Shown piece after piece: positions 1-5,605 of a stretch of 12,629 nucleotides of DNA. The notes under the pieces were generated by a model that did no database searches, was not told the origin of the DNA, and was given only the letters and a program-made list of their open reading frames with translations. The position numbers were made by a program, and so were the translations under genes. The stretch covers positions 1-12,629 of the forward strand of contig JAJYDH010000143.1 in NCBI GenBank assembly GCA_021777685.1, written 5' to 3'. This DNA comes from Planctomycetota bacterium (GTDB lineage: Bacteria; Planctomycetota; Planctomycetia; Isosphaerales; Isosphaeraceae). Every line of letters starts with the position of its first letter. The first letter of the stretch is position 1.

Positions 1-42
1 GTCGTGGACCGCGGAGAGTCAGGCCGGAATCCGAGCCCGGGT

Positions 43-70
43 TCCCCGCAGTGCGGGCGCAGCGCGGGGA
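43..70. other. GC hairpin in the leader of the small coiled-coil ORF
   Basis: Arms TCCCCGC (43-49) and GCGGGGA (64-70) are perfectly complementary, and an inner TGCG/CGCA pair (52-55 with 58-61) stacks between them. No T-run follows on the plus strand, so it is not a classic terminator. It lies 50 bases upstream of the ATG at 121, so it may be a leader structure or a chance product of high GC. Function is unknown. Confidence 0.3.
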
Positions 71-120
71 GCAAAATCATGCCGTCGAATGATCATCAAG
101 GCTTCAGAGGAGGTCGTGCC

Positions 121-333
121 ATGCCGAATCATGAGGGCCCGCGGGGCGCGGGGTGGACCGGGCCGGGCGAGGAAGAGCGGGACATGTACGTGCAGATCAT
201 CGATCAAATCGCACGCCTGCGCGATGAGAGTGACGACCTCCGTGGCCGCGTACGTCGCCTCGAATCGCACTCCGGCCGCGGGATCATCCACCCTTGCGAT
301 TTCTCGTACGGATTGGGGCCAAGGCCATCATGA
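121..333 (+). CDS. Small hypothetical protein with a predicted coiled coil (70 aa)
   Basis: I do not recognise this protein. The start at 121 is chosen because AGGAGGT (108-114), a near-perfect Shine-Dalgarno, sits six bases upstream. An in-frame ATG at 79 (with GGGGAG at 66-71) and a GTG at 4 are possible but weaker. The N-terminus (about residues 1-20) is Gly/Pro/Glu-rich and probably disordered. Residues of about 22-50 have heptad-like spacing of Ile/Leu/Val (VQIIDQIARLRDESDDLRGRVRRLE), which suggests one amphipathic helix or short coiled coil. The tail holds a single Cys (HPCDF). There is no signal peptide or membrane segment, so it would be cytosolic. The gap to the Csp gene is 170 bases, so co-transcription is uncertain. 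It could be a small scaffold or DNA-associated protein, or a chance ORF in GC-rich DNA. The strong ribosome-binding site is the main argument for reality. Confidence 0.45.
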   Translation: MPNHEGPRGAGWTGPGEEERDMYVQIIDQIARLRDESDDLRGRVRRLESHSGRGIIHPCDFSYGLGPRPS

Positions 334-419
334 CCGCGAGTCACGGCCCCCCCAGCCCGGGACGTGCCGAGCATTGCGACGAAATACCCGACGAGGGGCT
401 CGCGTCCCGGATCGGGCAT

Positions 420-440
420 GGGCGGCCGGTCAGGCCGCCC
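420..440. other. Perfect 8-bp GC hairpin between the small ORF and the csp gene
   Basis: GGGCGGCC (420-427), loop GGTCA, GGCCGCCC (433-440): a perfect stem with a 5-base loop. No T-tract follows. It lies 87 bases after the small ORF's stop and 63 bases before the Csp start. It may be a weak terminator or attenuator for the upstream ORF, or part of the csp 5' leader. Confidence 0.4.
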
Positions 441-503
441 GCCTCTCCCCGCGGCCCGCACAGTGTGGTCCGCGCAACGCATCTCACGACAAGGAGCTAT
501 CTC

Positions 504-980
504 ATGGACCGCAGGCAGATGCTCGGGAGTTTGGGGGTCGCCGCCGCGGGGATCGCCGCGACCGGCGGCGTGGCCCACGCGCAGCAGGAGAAGGGACACG
601 ACCACCACAAGAAGGGCGACGTCCACCACAAGTGCGCCGAGGCGTGCTTCGACTCCGCCCAGGAGTGCAGCGAGGGCTTCGACCACTGCCTCGAGCAGCT
701 CGCGGCCGGCAAGAAGGCATACGCCAAGGCGGCGCACCTCTGCCGCGACTGCGCCGACGTCTGTTCGACGTCGGGCAAGCTGGTCGGGGGCATGAGCCCG
801 CTGATGGCCCATACCTGCCACGCCTGCGCCGAATGTTGCGACGATTGCATCGCCGAGTGCCAGAAGCTGGGCGACCCCGAGATGAAGGGGGTGATCGACG
901 CGCTCAGGGCGTGCGCCGCGAGCTGCAATGAGATGGTCAAGGCCATGGGCGGCCCGGACCACCACGAGAAGAAAGCCTGA
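504..980 (+). CDS. Tat-exported Csp-like copper-storage protein (Cys-rich four-helix bundle)
   Basis: Expected role (family knowledge): binds many Cu(I) ions through Cys residues lining the core of a four-helix bundle, storing or buffering copper. The 158-residue product starts with a Tat-like leader (RR at residues 3-4 in DRRQMLG, then an Ala/Gly-rich h-region) and a probable signal-peptidase site VAHA|QQ after residue 26. It should therefore be exported folded, as described for methanotroph Csp1. The mature part has 15 Cys between residues 44 and 141, many in CxxxC, CxxC or CC spacing on helices (HHKCAEAC, HLCRDCADVC, CHACAECC). This matches the DUF326/Csp pattern. His-rich stretches flank it (GHDHHKK...HH near the mature N-terminus, HH at the C-terminus) and could help recruit metal. 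The start at ATG 504 is chosen because it gives an intact Tat leader and has AAGGAG (491-496) seven bases upstream. An in-frame start at 294 would bury the leader. A strong hairpin follows the stop, so it may be its own transcription unit. Family assignment is confident; metal and location are inferred. Confidence 0.9.
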   Translation: MDRRQMLGSLGVAAAGIAATGGVAHAQQEKGHDHHKKGDVHHKCAEACFDSAQECSEGFDHCLEQLAAGKKAYAKAAHLCRDCADVCSTSGKLVGGMSPLMAHTCHACAECCDDCIAECQKLGDPEMKGVIDALRACAASCNEMVKAMGGPDHHEKKA

Positions 981-985
981 CGGCT

Positions 986-1018
986 GCCCCCGCCCGGGAC
1001 GGACCCCGGGCGGCGGGC
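986..1018 (+). terminator. Probable terminator after the csp gene
   Basis: CCGCCCGGG (990-998) pairs perfectly with CCCGGGCGG (1005-1013) across a 6-base loop. The stem extends by GCCC (986-989) with GGGC (1015-1018) past a single bulged C at 1014. It begins six bases after the csp stop codon and is followed by GTTAT, so the T-tract is weak. The placement and strength suggest a terminator or 3'-end stabiliser. Confidence 0.55.
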
Positions 1019-1057
1019 GTTATCGCGGTGACAGCGCCCCGGATCGGTGCTAGTGTC

Positions 1058-1088
1058 GCGAAATTCGCAAATGAGCAATACATACTGA
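1058..1088 (+). promoter_or_regulatory. AT-rich leader with an inverted repeat upstream of czcD
   Basis: The perfect palindrome GCGAA-A-TTCGC (1058-1068) starts an AT-rich stretch running to about 1088, standing out in GC-rich surroundings. It lies just upstream of the czcD Shine-Dalgarno (GAAGGGG, 1087-1093). AT-rich hexamers near ATACAT could serve as a -10 element, but I see no convincing -35. A promoter with an overlapping operator is the likely use. The regulator is unknown. Confidence 0.4.
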
Positions 1089-1098
1089 AGGGGTCGCC

Positions 1099-1992
1099 AT
1101 GGCGTCTGATATCGCGGCAACGCCCGCCGGGAAGAACAAGAAAAAGCTCGCCGTCGTGCTCGGGCTGACGACCATCTACCTGGTCGCGGAAGTCGTCGGC
1201 GGCCTGCTCACCGGGAGCCTGGCGCTCCTGGCCGACGCCGGGCACATGACGACCGACGTGGCGGGGCTCGGCCTGGCCCTGCTCGCGATCTGGTTCGGCG
1301 GGCGTCCCGCCACGCCCGAGCGGACCTACGGCTATTATCGCGCCGAGATCCTTGCCGCGCTGGCGAACGCGGTCGTGCTCTTCGGCATCTCCTTCTACAT
1401 CCTCTACGAGGCCTACCTGCGATTCCTCGACCCCCCGAAGGTCGAAAGCGGCTGGATGCTCGTCGTGGCCGCCATCGGGCTGGTCGTCAACCTCGCCGGG
1501 ATGGCGATCCTCCGTTCGGGATCGGGCGAGAGCCTCAACATGAAGGGGGCCTATTTCGAGGTGCTTTCCGACATGCTCACCTCGATCGGCGTCATGGCCG
1601 CTGGGGCGATCATGTGGTCCACGGGCTGGTACTACGCCGACCCGCTCTTCTCAGCCGGCATCGGGCTGTTCATCCTGCCCCGCACCTGGAAGCTCCTGAA
1701 GGACGCGTTGCACGTGCTCCTCGAGGGCACGCCCTCGGACGTCAACCTCGCGGCGGTCCGCGAGACGATCCGCGCTACCGCCGGGGTGGCAAGCGTGCAC
1801 GACCTCCACGCCTGGTCGCTCACGTCCGGCTCGAACGCCCTGAGCGTTCACGTTGCGCTTGCCGACGGGGCCGACCACGTCGCGGTCCTGTCCGGCGTCC
1901 GGCGGCGCATCATCGAGGGTTTCCCCATCGCCCACACGACGATCCAGGTCGAGCCCCGCGACTGGAAGGGGTGCGACTCAACGCACGACTGA
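1099..1992 (+). CDS. czcD: CzcD-type cation diffusion facilitator (Zn/Co/Cd efflux)
   Basis: Proton-coupled exporter of divalent cations (Zn, Co, Cd class) from cytoplasm to periplasm. The 297-residue length is usual for bacterial CDF proteins. Six membrane segments fall at roughly residues 18-40, 43-70, 83-105, 116-137, 153-174 and 178-195. A cytosolic ferredoxin-like dimerisation domain follows from about 205. The TM2 metal site is H49-x3-D53 (DAGHMTTD). The TM5 site reads E154-x3-D158 (EVLSD), where many CDFs have HxxxD. From memory the CzcD branch (Cupriavidus) also has Glu here. Other stretches closely resemble CzcD, such as RTYGYYRAEILAA, LYEAYLRF, LPRTWKLL and VLLEGTPSDV. The C-terminal HDLHAWSLTSG and IAHTTIQVE motifs supply cytosolic metal ligands. 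A His-rich loop is absent. ATG 1099 has GAAGGGG five bases upstream. It is separated from csp and czcC by terminator-like hairpins, so it is probably transcribed alone. Family is near certain; substrate is inferred. Confidence 0.93.
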   Translation: MASDIAATPAGKNKKKLAVVLGLTTIYLVAEVVGGLLTGSLALLADAGHMTTDVAGLGLALLAIWFGGRPATPERTYGYYRAEILAALANAVVLFGISFYILYEAYLRFLDPPKVESGWMLVVAAIGLVVNLAGMAILRSGSGESLNMKGAYFEVLSDMLTSIGVMAAGAIMWSTGWYYADPLFSAGIGLFILPRTWKLLKDALHVLLEGTPSDVNLAAVRETIRATAGVASVHDLHAWSLTSGSNALSVHVALADGADHVAVLSGVRRRIIEGFPIAHTTIQVEPRDWKGCDSTHD

Positions 1993-2011
1993 GGTCGAGG
2001 GACTGGCACGC

Positions 2012-2047
2012 CCGGCGCGACCGCGCGTCCGGCCCCGCTTTTAATTT
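2012..2047 (+). terminator. Possible terminator after czcD
   Basis: A short GC hairpin (CCGG at 2012-2015 with CCGG at 2029-2032, CGCG pairs inside) is followed a few bases later by GCTTTTAATTT (2037-2047). It begins about 20 bases after the czcD stop. The stem is imperfect, so confidence is moderate. Confidence 0.4.
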
Positions 2048-2051
2048 CGCC

Positions 2052-2061
2052 ATGTGCACAT
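2052..2061. promoter_or_regulatory. Palindrome ATGTGCACAT upstream of czcC
   Basis: A perfect 10-base palindrome lies in the 185-base gap between czcD and czcC, 117 bases before the czcC start. It could be an operator half-pair or chance. No clear -35/-10 pair is visible beside it. Confidence 0.25.
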
Positions 2062-2133
2062 CTTGTTGTCTGCGGTCCGAGCAGGTGAAGAGCCGGCACT
2101 AGGCGTGCCGCTCGGCCACAGAACAGGTGCGGG

Positions 2134-2156
2134 TTGGAGATGGATCGGATTCCAAT
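2134..2156. promoter_or_regulatory. Inverted repeat TTGGA-N12-TCCAA in the czcC leader
   Basis: TTGGA (2134-2138) and TCCAA (2151-2155) form a spaced dyad just upstream of the czcC ribosome-binding site (AGGAGGG, 2166-2172). Its right arm lies within GATTCCAAT (2148-2156), the exact reverse complement of ATTGGAATC in front of the P-type ATPase (10163-10171). This suggests a shared operator for the czc genes and the ATPase, but two 9-base matches are thin evidence. Confidence 0.3.
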
Positions 2157-2177
2157 TCATCGACCAGGAGGGTTCCC

Positions 2178-3809
2178 ATGACGTTGCATTTCCGACTCGG
2201 CCTGTGCGGGCTCGCGCTCGCGGCCGCCGCCGGCCTCGGCGAGGGGCAGGCCCGCGGACAGGGGACCACCACCCTGCTCGACGATATCGTCGCCATCTCC
2301 TCGGGCGAGCGGGCCAAGGAACGGGCGAGGGACTCGACCCGGCTCGGGCCGATCCACGGGTCCCGCGAGAGCGGGTTTCCCAGGATCGCCGGCGTCGACG
2401 AGCCGCGGCTGGGGGATCGCCTGCCCAGCGCGCGGCCCCTGGACACGCTCCAGGCGTTCTCGCGGCAGACCGATGTTTCCTCCCCCCGGGACCGCCAGTC
2501 GCCGATCCGGACGCCCGCTCTGCCGGAGCGGGTCCAGTCGCAAGTCCCCCTCTACGGGCCGATCCAACGGCCAGCCGCCGAGGACGAAGGCCCCCAGGAC
2601 GGCCTCACCCTGGAGCAGGCCATCGCCATGCTCGCCCGGGCCAACCCCGATCTCGCTGTCAAATACCAGGAGATCCCCAAGGCCGACGCCGACATCCTCA
2701 CCGCCGGGCTCTGGGGGAACCCCCTCGTCTTCGCCGCGGCGGACGGGGTCCCTTACGGGGACAAGTATTCGCCGCGGCGGCCCGGCTCGAACACCTACTC
2801 GGTCTCGTTCGTCCAGCCCTTCGACGTCAATGGCAAGATCCGGGCCCGGACCCGCCTCGCCAAGGCGAACAAGCAGGTCCTCTGCGCGCAATACCAGGAC
2901 GCCGTCCGGCTCGAGGCCGAGGGCCTGCACGCGGCGTATGTCGACGTGCTCGCGGCCCGCACGACGCTCCACTACCTCCGGACGAGCGTGGCGAACTTCG
3001 AGAGCCTCTTGAAGACCACCCAGGACCGCGTCAAGAAGGGCGCGGCCTCCGAGGCGGAGCTGGACACCGCGCTCATCCAGCGCGAGACGACGGTCAACGC
3101 CCTGGACGAGGCGGAGACGCGGCTGAGGCAGTCCAAGCGCACCCTGGTCGTCCTGATCGGCATCCCGGCCTCCGAGGCCGACCGGGTCGAGCCGCGCGGG
3201 ACCATCCACGACCGGGCCCCCGTCGCACCGCCGGCGGAGCAGCTCGTCGGCATGGCCCTCTCCAACCGGCCGGACCTCGCCGCCACGCGCCTGGGGGTCC
3301 GCTCGGCGGCGGCGAACGCCGAGCTGCAGCGCCGTGAGCGGTTCCCGGACGTCTTCGCGCTCGCCACGCCCTACGCGTTCGACGCCAACAACGGCGACCC
3401 CGGCGCCAAGGCCGCCACGTCCTGGGGCGCGGGGATCTTCGCCACCATCCCGATCGCCAACCGCAACCAGGGGAACATCCGCCGGGCCGACCGGAACGTG
3501 ATGCAGACCCAGCTGGAGGTCTCGGGCCTGGAGCGCCAGGTGGCGGCCGAGGTCGAGAACGCGACCCTGGAGTACCGCTCCTCCCGCGCCGCCGTCGAGC
3601 GGATCGAGGGGCTGATCCTGCCGCGGGCCGAGCACCGCCAGGAGAACCTACGGCGCCTCTACACCGAGGGCCAGGAGAACCTGGACGTCTACCTGAACGC
3701 CCAGCGCGACTACAACGAGGTCGTCCGCCAGTATCGCGACGCGTTGATCCGCCACCGGCGGGCGATGCTCTCGCTCAACACCGCCGTGGGCCTGAGGATC
3801 CTGCCATGA
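2178..3809 (+). CDS. czcC: Outer-membrane efflux channel of a Czc-type RND system
   Basis: TolC-family (OEP) outer-membrane factor that would form the exit duct of the tripartite CzcCBA pump. It is 543 residues, on the long side for the family. The N-terminus looks like a Sec signal peptide (FRLGLCGLALAAAAGL). A Pro/Arg-rich segment of about 115 residues with no recognisable fold follows. The OEP core runs from about residue 142 (GLTLEQAIAMLARANPDL) to the end. Typical landmarks are the mid-protein repeat start (VGMALSNRPDLAATRLGV) and the C-terminal helix signature from Y495 (YTEGQENLDVYLNAQRDY). Long amphipathic helices between them would build the periplasmic barrel. ATG 2178 has AGGAGGG five bases upstream; the in-frame start at 2127 would displace the signal peptide. 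The stop overlaps an ATG (ATGA at 3806-3809) that opens a small ORF before czcB. Position before czcB and czcA supports the czcC call. The unusual linker is the only oddity. Confidence 0.9.
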   Translation: MTLHFRLGLCGLALAAAAGLGEGQARGQGTTTLLDDIVAISSGERAKERARDSTRLGPIHGSRESGFPRIAGVDEPRLGDRLPSARPLDTLQAFSRQTDVSSPRDRQSPIRTPALPERVQSQVPLYGPIQRPAAEDEGPQDGLTLEQAIAMLARANPDLAVKYQEIPKADADILTAGLWGNPLVFAAADGVPYGDKYSPRRPGSNTYSVSFVQPFDVNGKIRARTRLAKANKQVLCAQYQDAVRLEAEGLHAAYVDVLAARTTLHYLRTSVANFESLLKTTQDRVKKGAASEAELDTALIQRETTVNALDEAETRLRQSKRTLVVLIGIPASEADRVEPRGTIHDRAPVAPPAEQLVGMALSNRPDLAATRLGVRSAAANAELQRRERFPDVFALATPYAFDANNGDPGAKAATSWGAGIFATIPIANRNQGNIRRADRNVMQTQLEVSGLERQVAAEVENATLEYRSSRAAVERIEGLILPRAEHRQENLRRLYTEGQENLDVYLNAQRDYNEVVRQYRDALIRHRRAMLSLNTAVGLRILP

Positions 3810-4021
3810 GATTCGAGTCCTTCCCGCTCCGTCCCGACGCAGGCGTCGGCCTGACCCGCTTACGCAACGCTGAAGCCATCAACAGGACCGAGGCAACCAT
3901 GAGACCGTCAATTCCAGGAATCGGCTGTAGGGACCTTCCCCAACCGCCCGGCATCGCGTGTCTGCCGATGGCGGCAGTCGCGCCCCGTCGGATTCGCCCA
4001 GTCCGGAGGCCGGAACGATGA
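3806..4021 (+). CDS. Possible small ORF joining czcC to czcB by ATGA overlaps (71 aa)
   Basis: This frame starts on the ATGA that ends czcC (3806-3809) and stops on the ATGA that starts czcB (4018-4021). The 208-base gap is thus spanned by one frame with stop/start overlaps at both ends, a layout typical of translational coupling. The product is rich in Pro and Arg, with two Cys (GIGCRDLPQ and GIACLPMA), and matches no family I know. An internal ATG at 3899 is a shorter alternative (40 aa). It has no clear membrane segment or signal peptide, and no good Shine-Dalgarno of its own at 3806. In GC-rich DNA a 71-codon open frame is unremarkable, so it may be non-coding sequence with a fortuitous layout. 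czcB has its own GGAGG (4005-4009), so coupling is not required. Confidence 0.25.
   Translation: MRFESFPLRPDAGVGLTRLRNAEAINRTEATMRPSIPGIGCRDLPQPPGIACLPMAAVAPRRIRPVRRPER
3834..3849. repeat. Perfect 7-bp inverted repeat in the czcC-czcB gap
   Basis: CCGACGC (3834-3840), AG, GCGTCGG (3843-3849). The 2-base spacer is tight for an RNA hairpin without opening the top pair, so it could act as a DNA-level dyad. No T-tract follows. It sits 25 bases after the czcC stop. Confidence 0.3.
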
Positions 4022-5520
4022 GCACCGCCCCGCGAACCCTGCAGCCGAGCGGAATGGGGGCGTCGTGGCTCGCGGCCTGCCTCCTGGTCGGGGCCGCCCT
4101 GGGGGCCGGGGCCATGTACGCGGCCCGCGGCGTCCCCGGGGCGGCGCTCGGGGAACGGGCGGAGGAGAAGAAGGGCGGGGACCACGACAAGCACGAGCCC
4201 GGCATCGTCGCCCTGGCCGAGGAGAAGCAGAAATCCGCCGGGATCGAGGTCAGCCCGGTGCCGCGAGGCCGCTTCGCGCTCAGCAAGTGGGTCACCGGCC
4301 GGCTCACGCCGAACGAGGACCGGCTGGCCCACGTCTACTCCCAGGTCGAGGGGGTCGTCCACGATGTGCCGGTGCGCTACGGGCAGCGGGTCAAGGCCGG
4401 CGACGTGCTCGCGGTCGTCGACAGCCAGCAGGTCGGCAAGGCGAAGCTCGCCCTCGTCGGCGACCGGCAGGACGCCCGGATCGCCGCGGTCAACAAGGAC
4501 TGGGCCCAGAAGGTCTACGACAACACCCAGGCGCTCATCCGCGAGCTCGAGAAGGGCGACCCGCCGCAGGAAATCGCCGAGCGCTTCCGCGACAAGCCGA
4601 TCGGGGAGAATCGCGAGCAGCTGGTGTCGGCCTACGCCCGGCTGCAGCAGACGCGGGCCGAGAACGACCGGTCGAAATCGCTCGCCGATCGGGGGAGCCT
4701 GAGCCAGCGGGAGTACCAGAAGGCCAAGGCCGATTTCGAGGCGGCGCAGGCCACTTACAGCTCGCTCCTCGAGCAGATCCGCTTCACCTCGGGGCAGCAG
4801 CTGCTCAAGGCCCAGCAGGCGCTCGACCAGGCGAGGGTCGCCGAGGGGGCGAGCAGGTCGGCCCTGGTCATCCTGGGCTACCGCGAGGCGGACGTCCAGA
4901 AGATGGACCCGCTCTCCGAGGGGGAAGAAGTGGCCCACTACACCCTCAAGGCGCCCTTCGCCGGCACGGTCACCGGCAAGGAGGTCGTCCTCAATGAGCG
5001 CGTGGGGCCCGAGAAGAAACTCTTCGACCTGGCCGACCTCTCCACCGTCTGGGTGCAGGCCGACATCTTCGAGAAGGACTTGCCGGCCTTGGTCGGCTTG
5101 CAAGGGCGCCAGGTCCGGTTCCGCGCCGGCACGTACCCCGGGAGGCGGTTCGAGGCCAAGGTCTTCTACGCGGGCGACATCGTGGAGGAGAAGACGCGCG
5201 CCGTGCGGCTGACGGCCGCGGCGGAGAACCCCGACGGGGCCTTGAAGCCCGGGATGTTCGTCGAGGTGGAGCTTCCCATCGGGGCCGACGAGAACGTGAT
5301 CCAGGTCCCGGCTTCGGCCCTCCAGGACCATGAGGGGAAGACCTTCGTCTTCGTCCGGCTCGAGGACGGCCAGTTCCGGCGGCGGGACGTGACGGTCGGC
5401 CGCACGAACGAGCAGGCCGCGGAGGTTGCCGAGGGGCTCAAAGAGGGCGACCAGGTGGTCGTCCGGGGGGCGTTCGCGCTCAAGACCGAGCTGCTCCGCG
5501 AGCAGATCGGCGAGGATTGA
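4018..5520 (+). CDS. czcB: Periplasmic adaptor (membrane fusion protein) of a Czc-type RND system
   Basis: Links the inner-membrane pump to the outer-membrane channel. Start ATG 4018 has GGAGG (4005-4009) eight bases upstream; the frame also opens at 3958, but that would add a polar stretch before the membrane anchor. It is 500 residues. A hydrophobic N-terminal anchor covers about residues 14-36, then a charged linker with DHDKHEP (55-61), a possible metal-sensing His patch. The first lipoyl half starts around S108 (SQVEGVVHDVPVRYGQRVKA). The long alpha-hairpin, about 145-295, includes LSQREYQKAKADFEAAQATY. The second lipoyl half starts near H307 (HYTLKAPFAGTVTGKEVVL). A beta-barrel (STVWVQADIFEKDL onward) and a membrane-proximal domain (VIQVPASALQ, then a VTVGRTNEQAAEV stretch) complete it. 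The order and motifs fit the CzcB/CusB family well. Divalent-cation specificity is inferred from the pump downstream. Confidence 0.93.
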   Translation: MSTAPRTLQPSGMGASWLAACLLVGAALGAGAMYAARGVPGAALGERAEEKKGGDHDKHEPGIVALAEEKQKSAGIEVSPVPRGRFALSKWVTGRLTPNEDRLAHVYSQVEGVVHDVPVRYGQRVKAGDVLAVVDSQQVGKAKLALVGDRQDARIAAVNKDWAQKVYDNTQALIRELEKGDPPQEIAERFRDKPIGENREQLVSAYARLQQTRAENDRSKSLADRGSLSQREYQKAKADFEAAQATYSSLLEQIRFTSGQQLLKAQQALDQARVAEGASRSALVILGYREADVQKMDPLSEGEEVAHYTLKAPFAGTVTGKEVVLNERVGPEKKLFDLADLSTVWVQADIFEKDLPALVGLQGRQVRFRAGTYPGRRFEAKVFYAGDIVEEKTRAVRLTAAAENPDGALKPGMFVEVELPIGADENVIQVPASALQDHEGKTFVFVRLEDGQFRRRDVTVGRTNEQAAEVAEGLKEGDQVVVRGAFALKTELLREQIGED

Positions 5521-5525
5521 AAGCA

Positions 5526-5548
5526 GGCCCGCGGGCCGAGCGGCCCGC
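5526..5548 (+). other. Intercistronic GC hairpin between czcB and czcA
   Basis: GCGGGCC (5531-5537), loop GAGC, GGCCCGC (5542-5548) forms a perfect 7-bp stem and overlaps a 12-base palindrome at 5526-5537. It starts a few bases after the czcB stop, with no T-tract. It may tune mRNA stability or cause partial termination between czcB and czcA. A (GGCC) tandem run at 5578-5589 lies further down, beside the czcA ribosome-binding region. Confidence 0.35.
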
Positions 5549-5605
5549 CGCGATCTTACCCCGAGTCCCCGAATCGAGGCCGGCCGGCCGGAGAGCCCGA
5601 ATGCC

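Noticed and set aside
294..503. Upstream extension of the Csp gene to an ATG at 294
   Set aside because: It would place about 70 residues ahead of an intact Tat leader, and the ATG at 504 has a good ribosome-binding site.
2157..3635. A 492-codon minus-strand open frame opposite czcC
   Set aside because: Same reason: the plus strand encodes an intact OEP protein and the reverse product looks like a composition artefact.
5578..5591. Tandem GGCC run before czcA as a recombination or regulatory repeat
   Set aside because: Three units of a GC tetramer are easily produced by chance at this base composition.
5426..5605. Upstream extension of czcA into the czcB 3' end
   Set aside because: The extra residues are Arg/Ser-rich shadow sequence, and the family-typical start MLNKIIEFSL lies at 5606.
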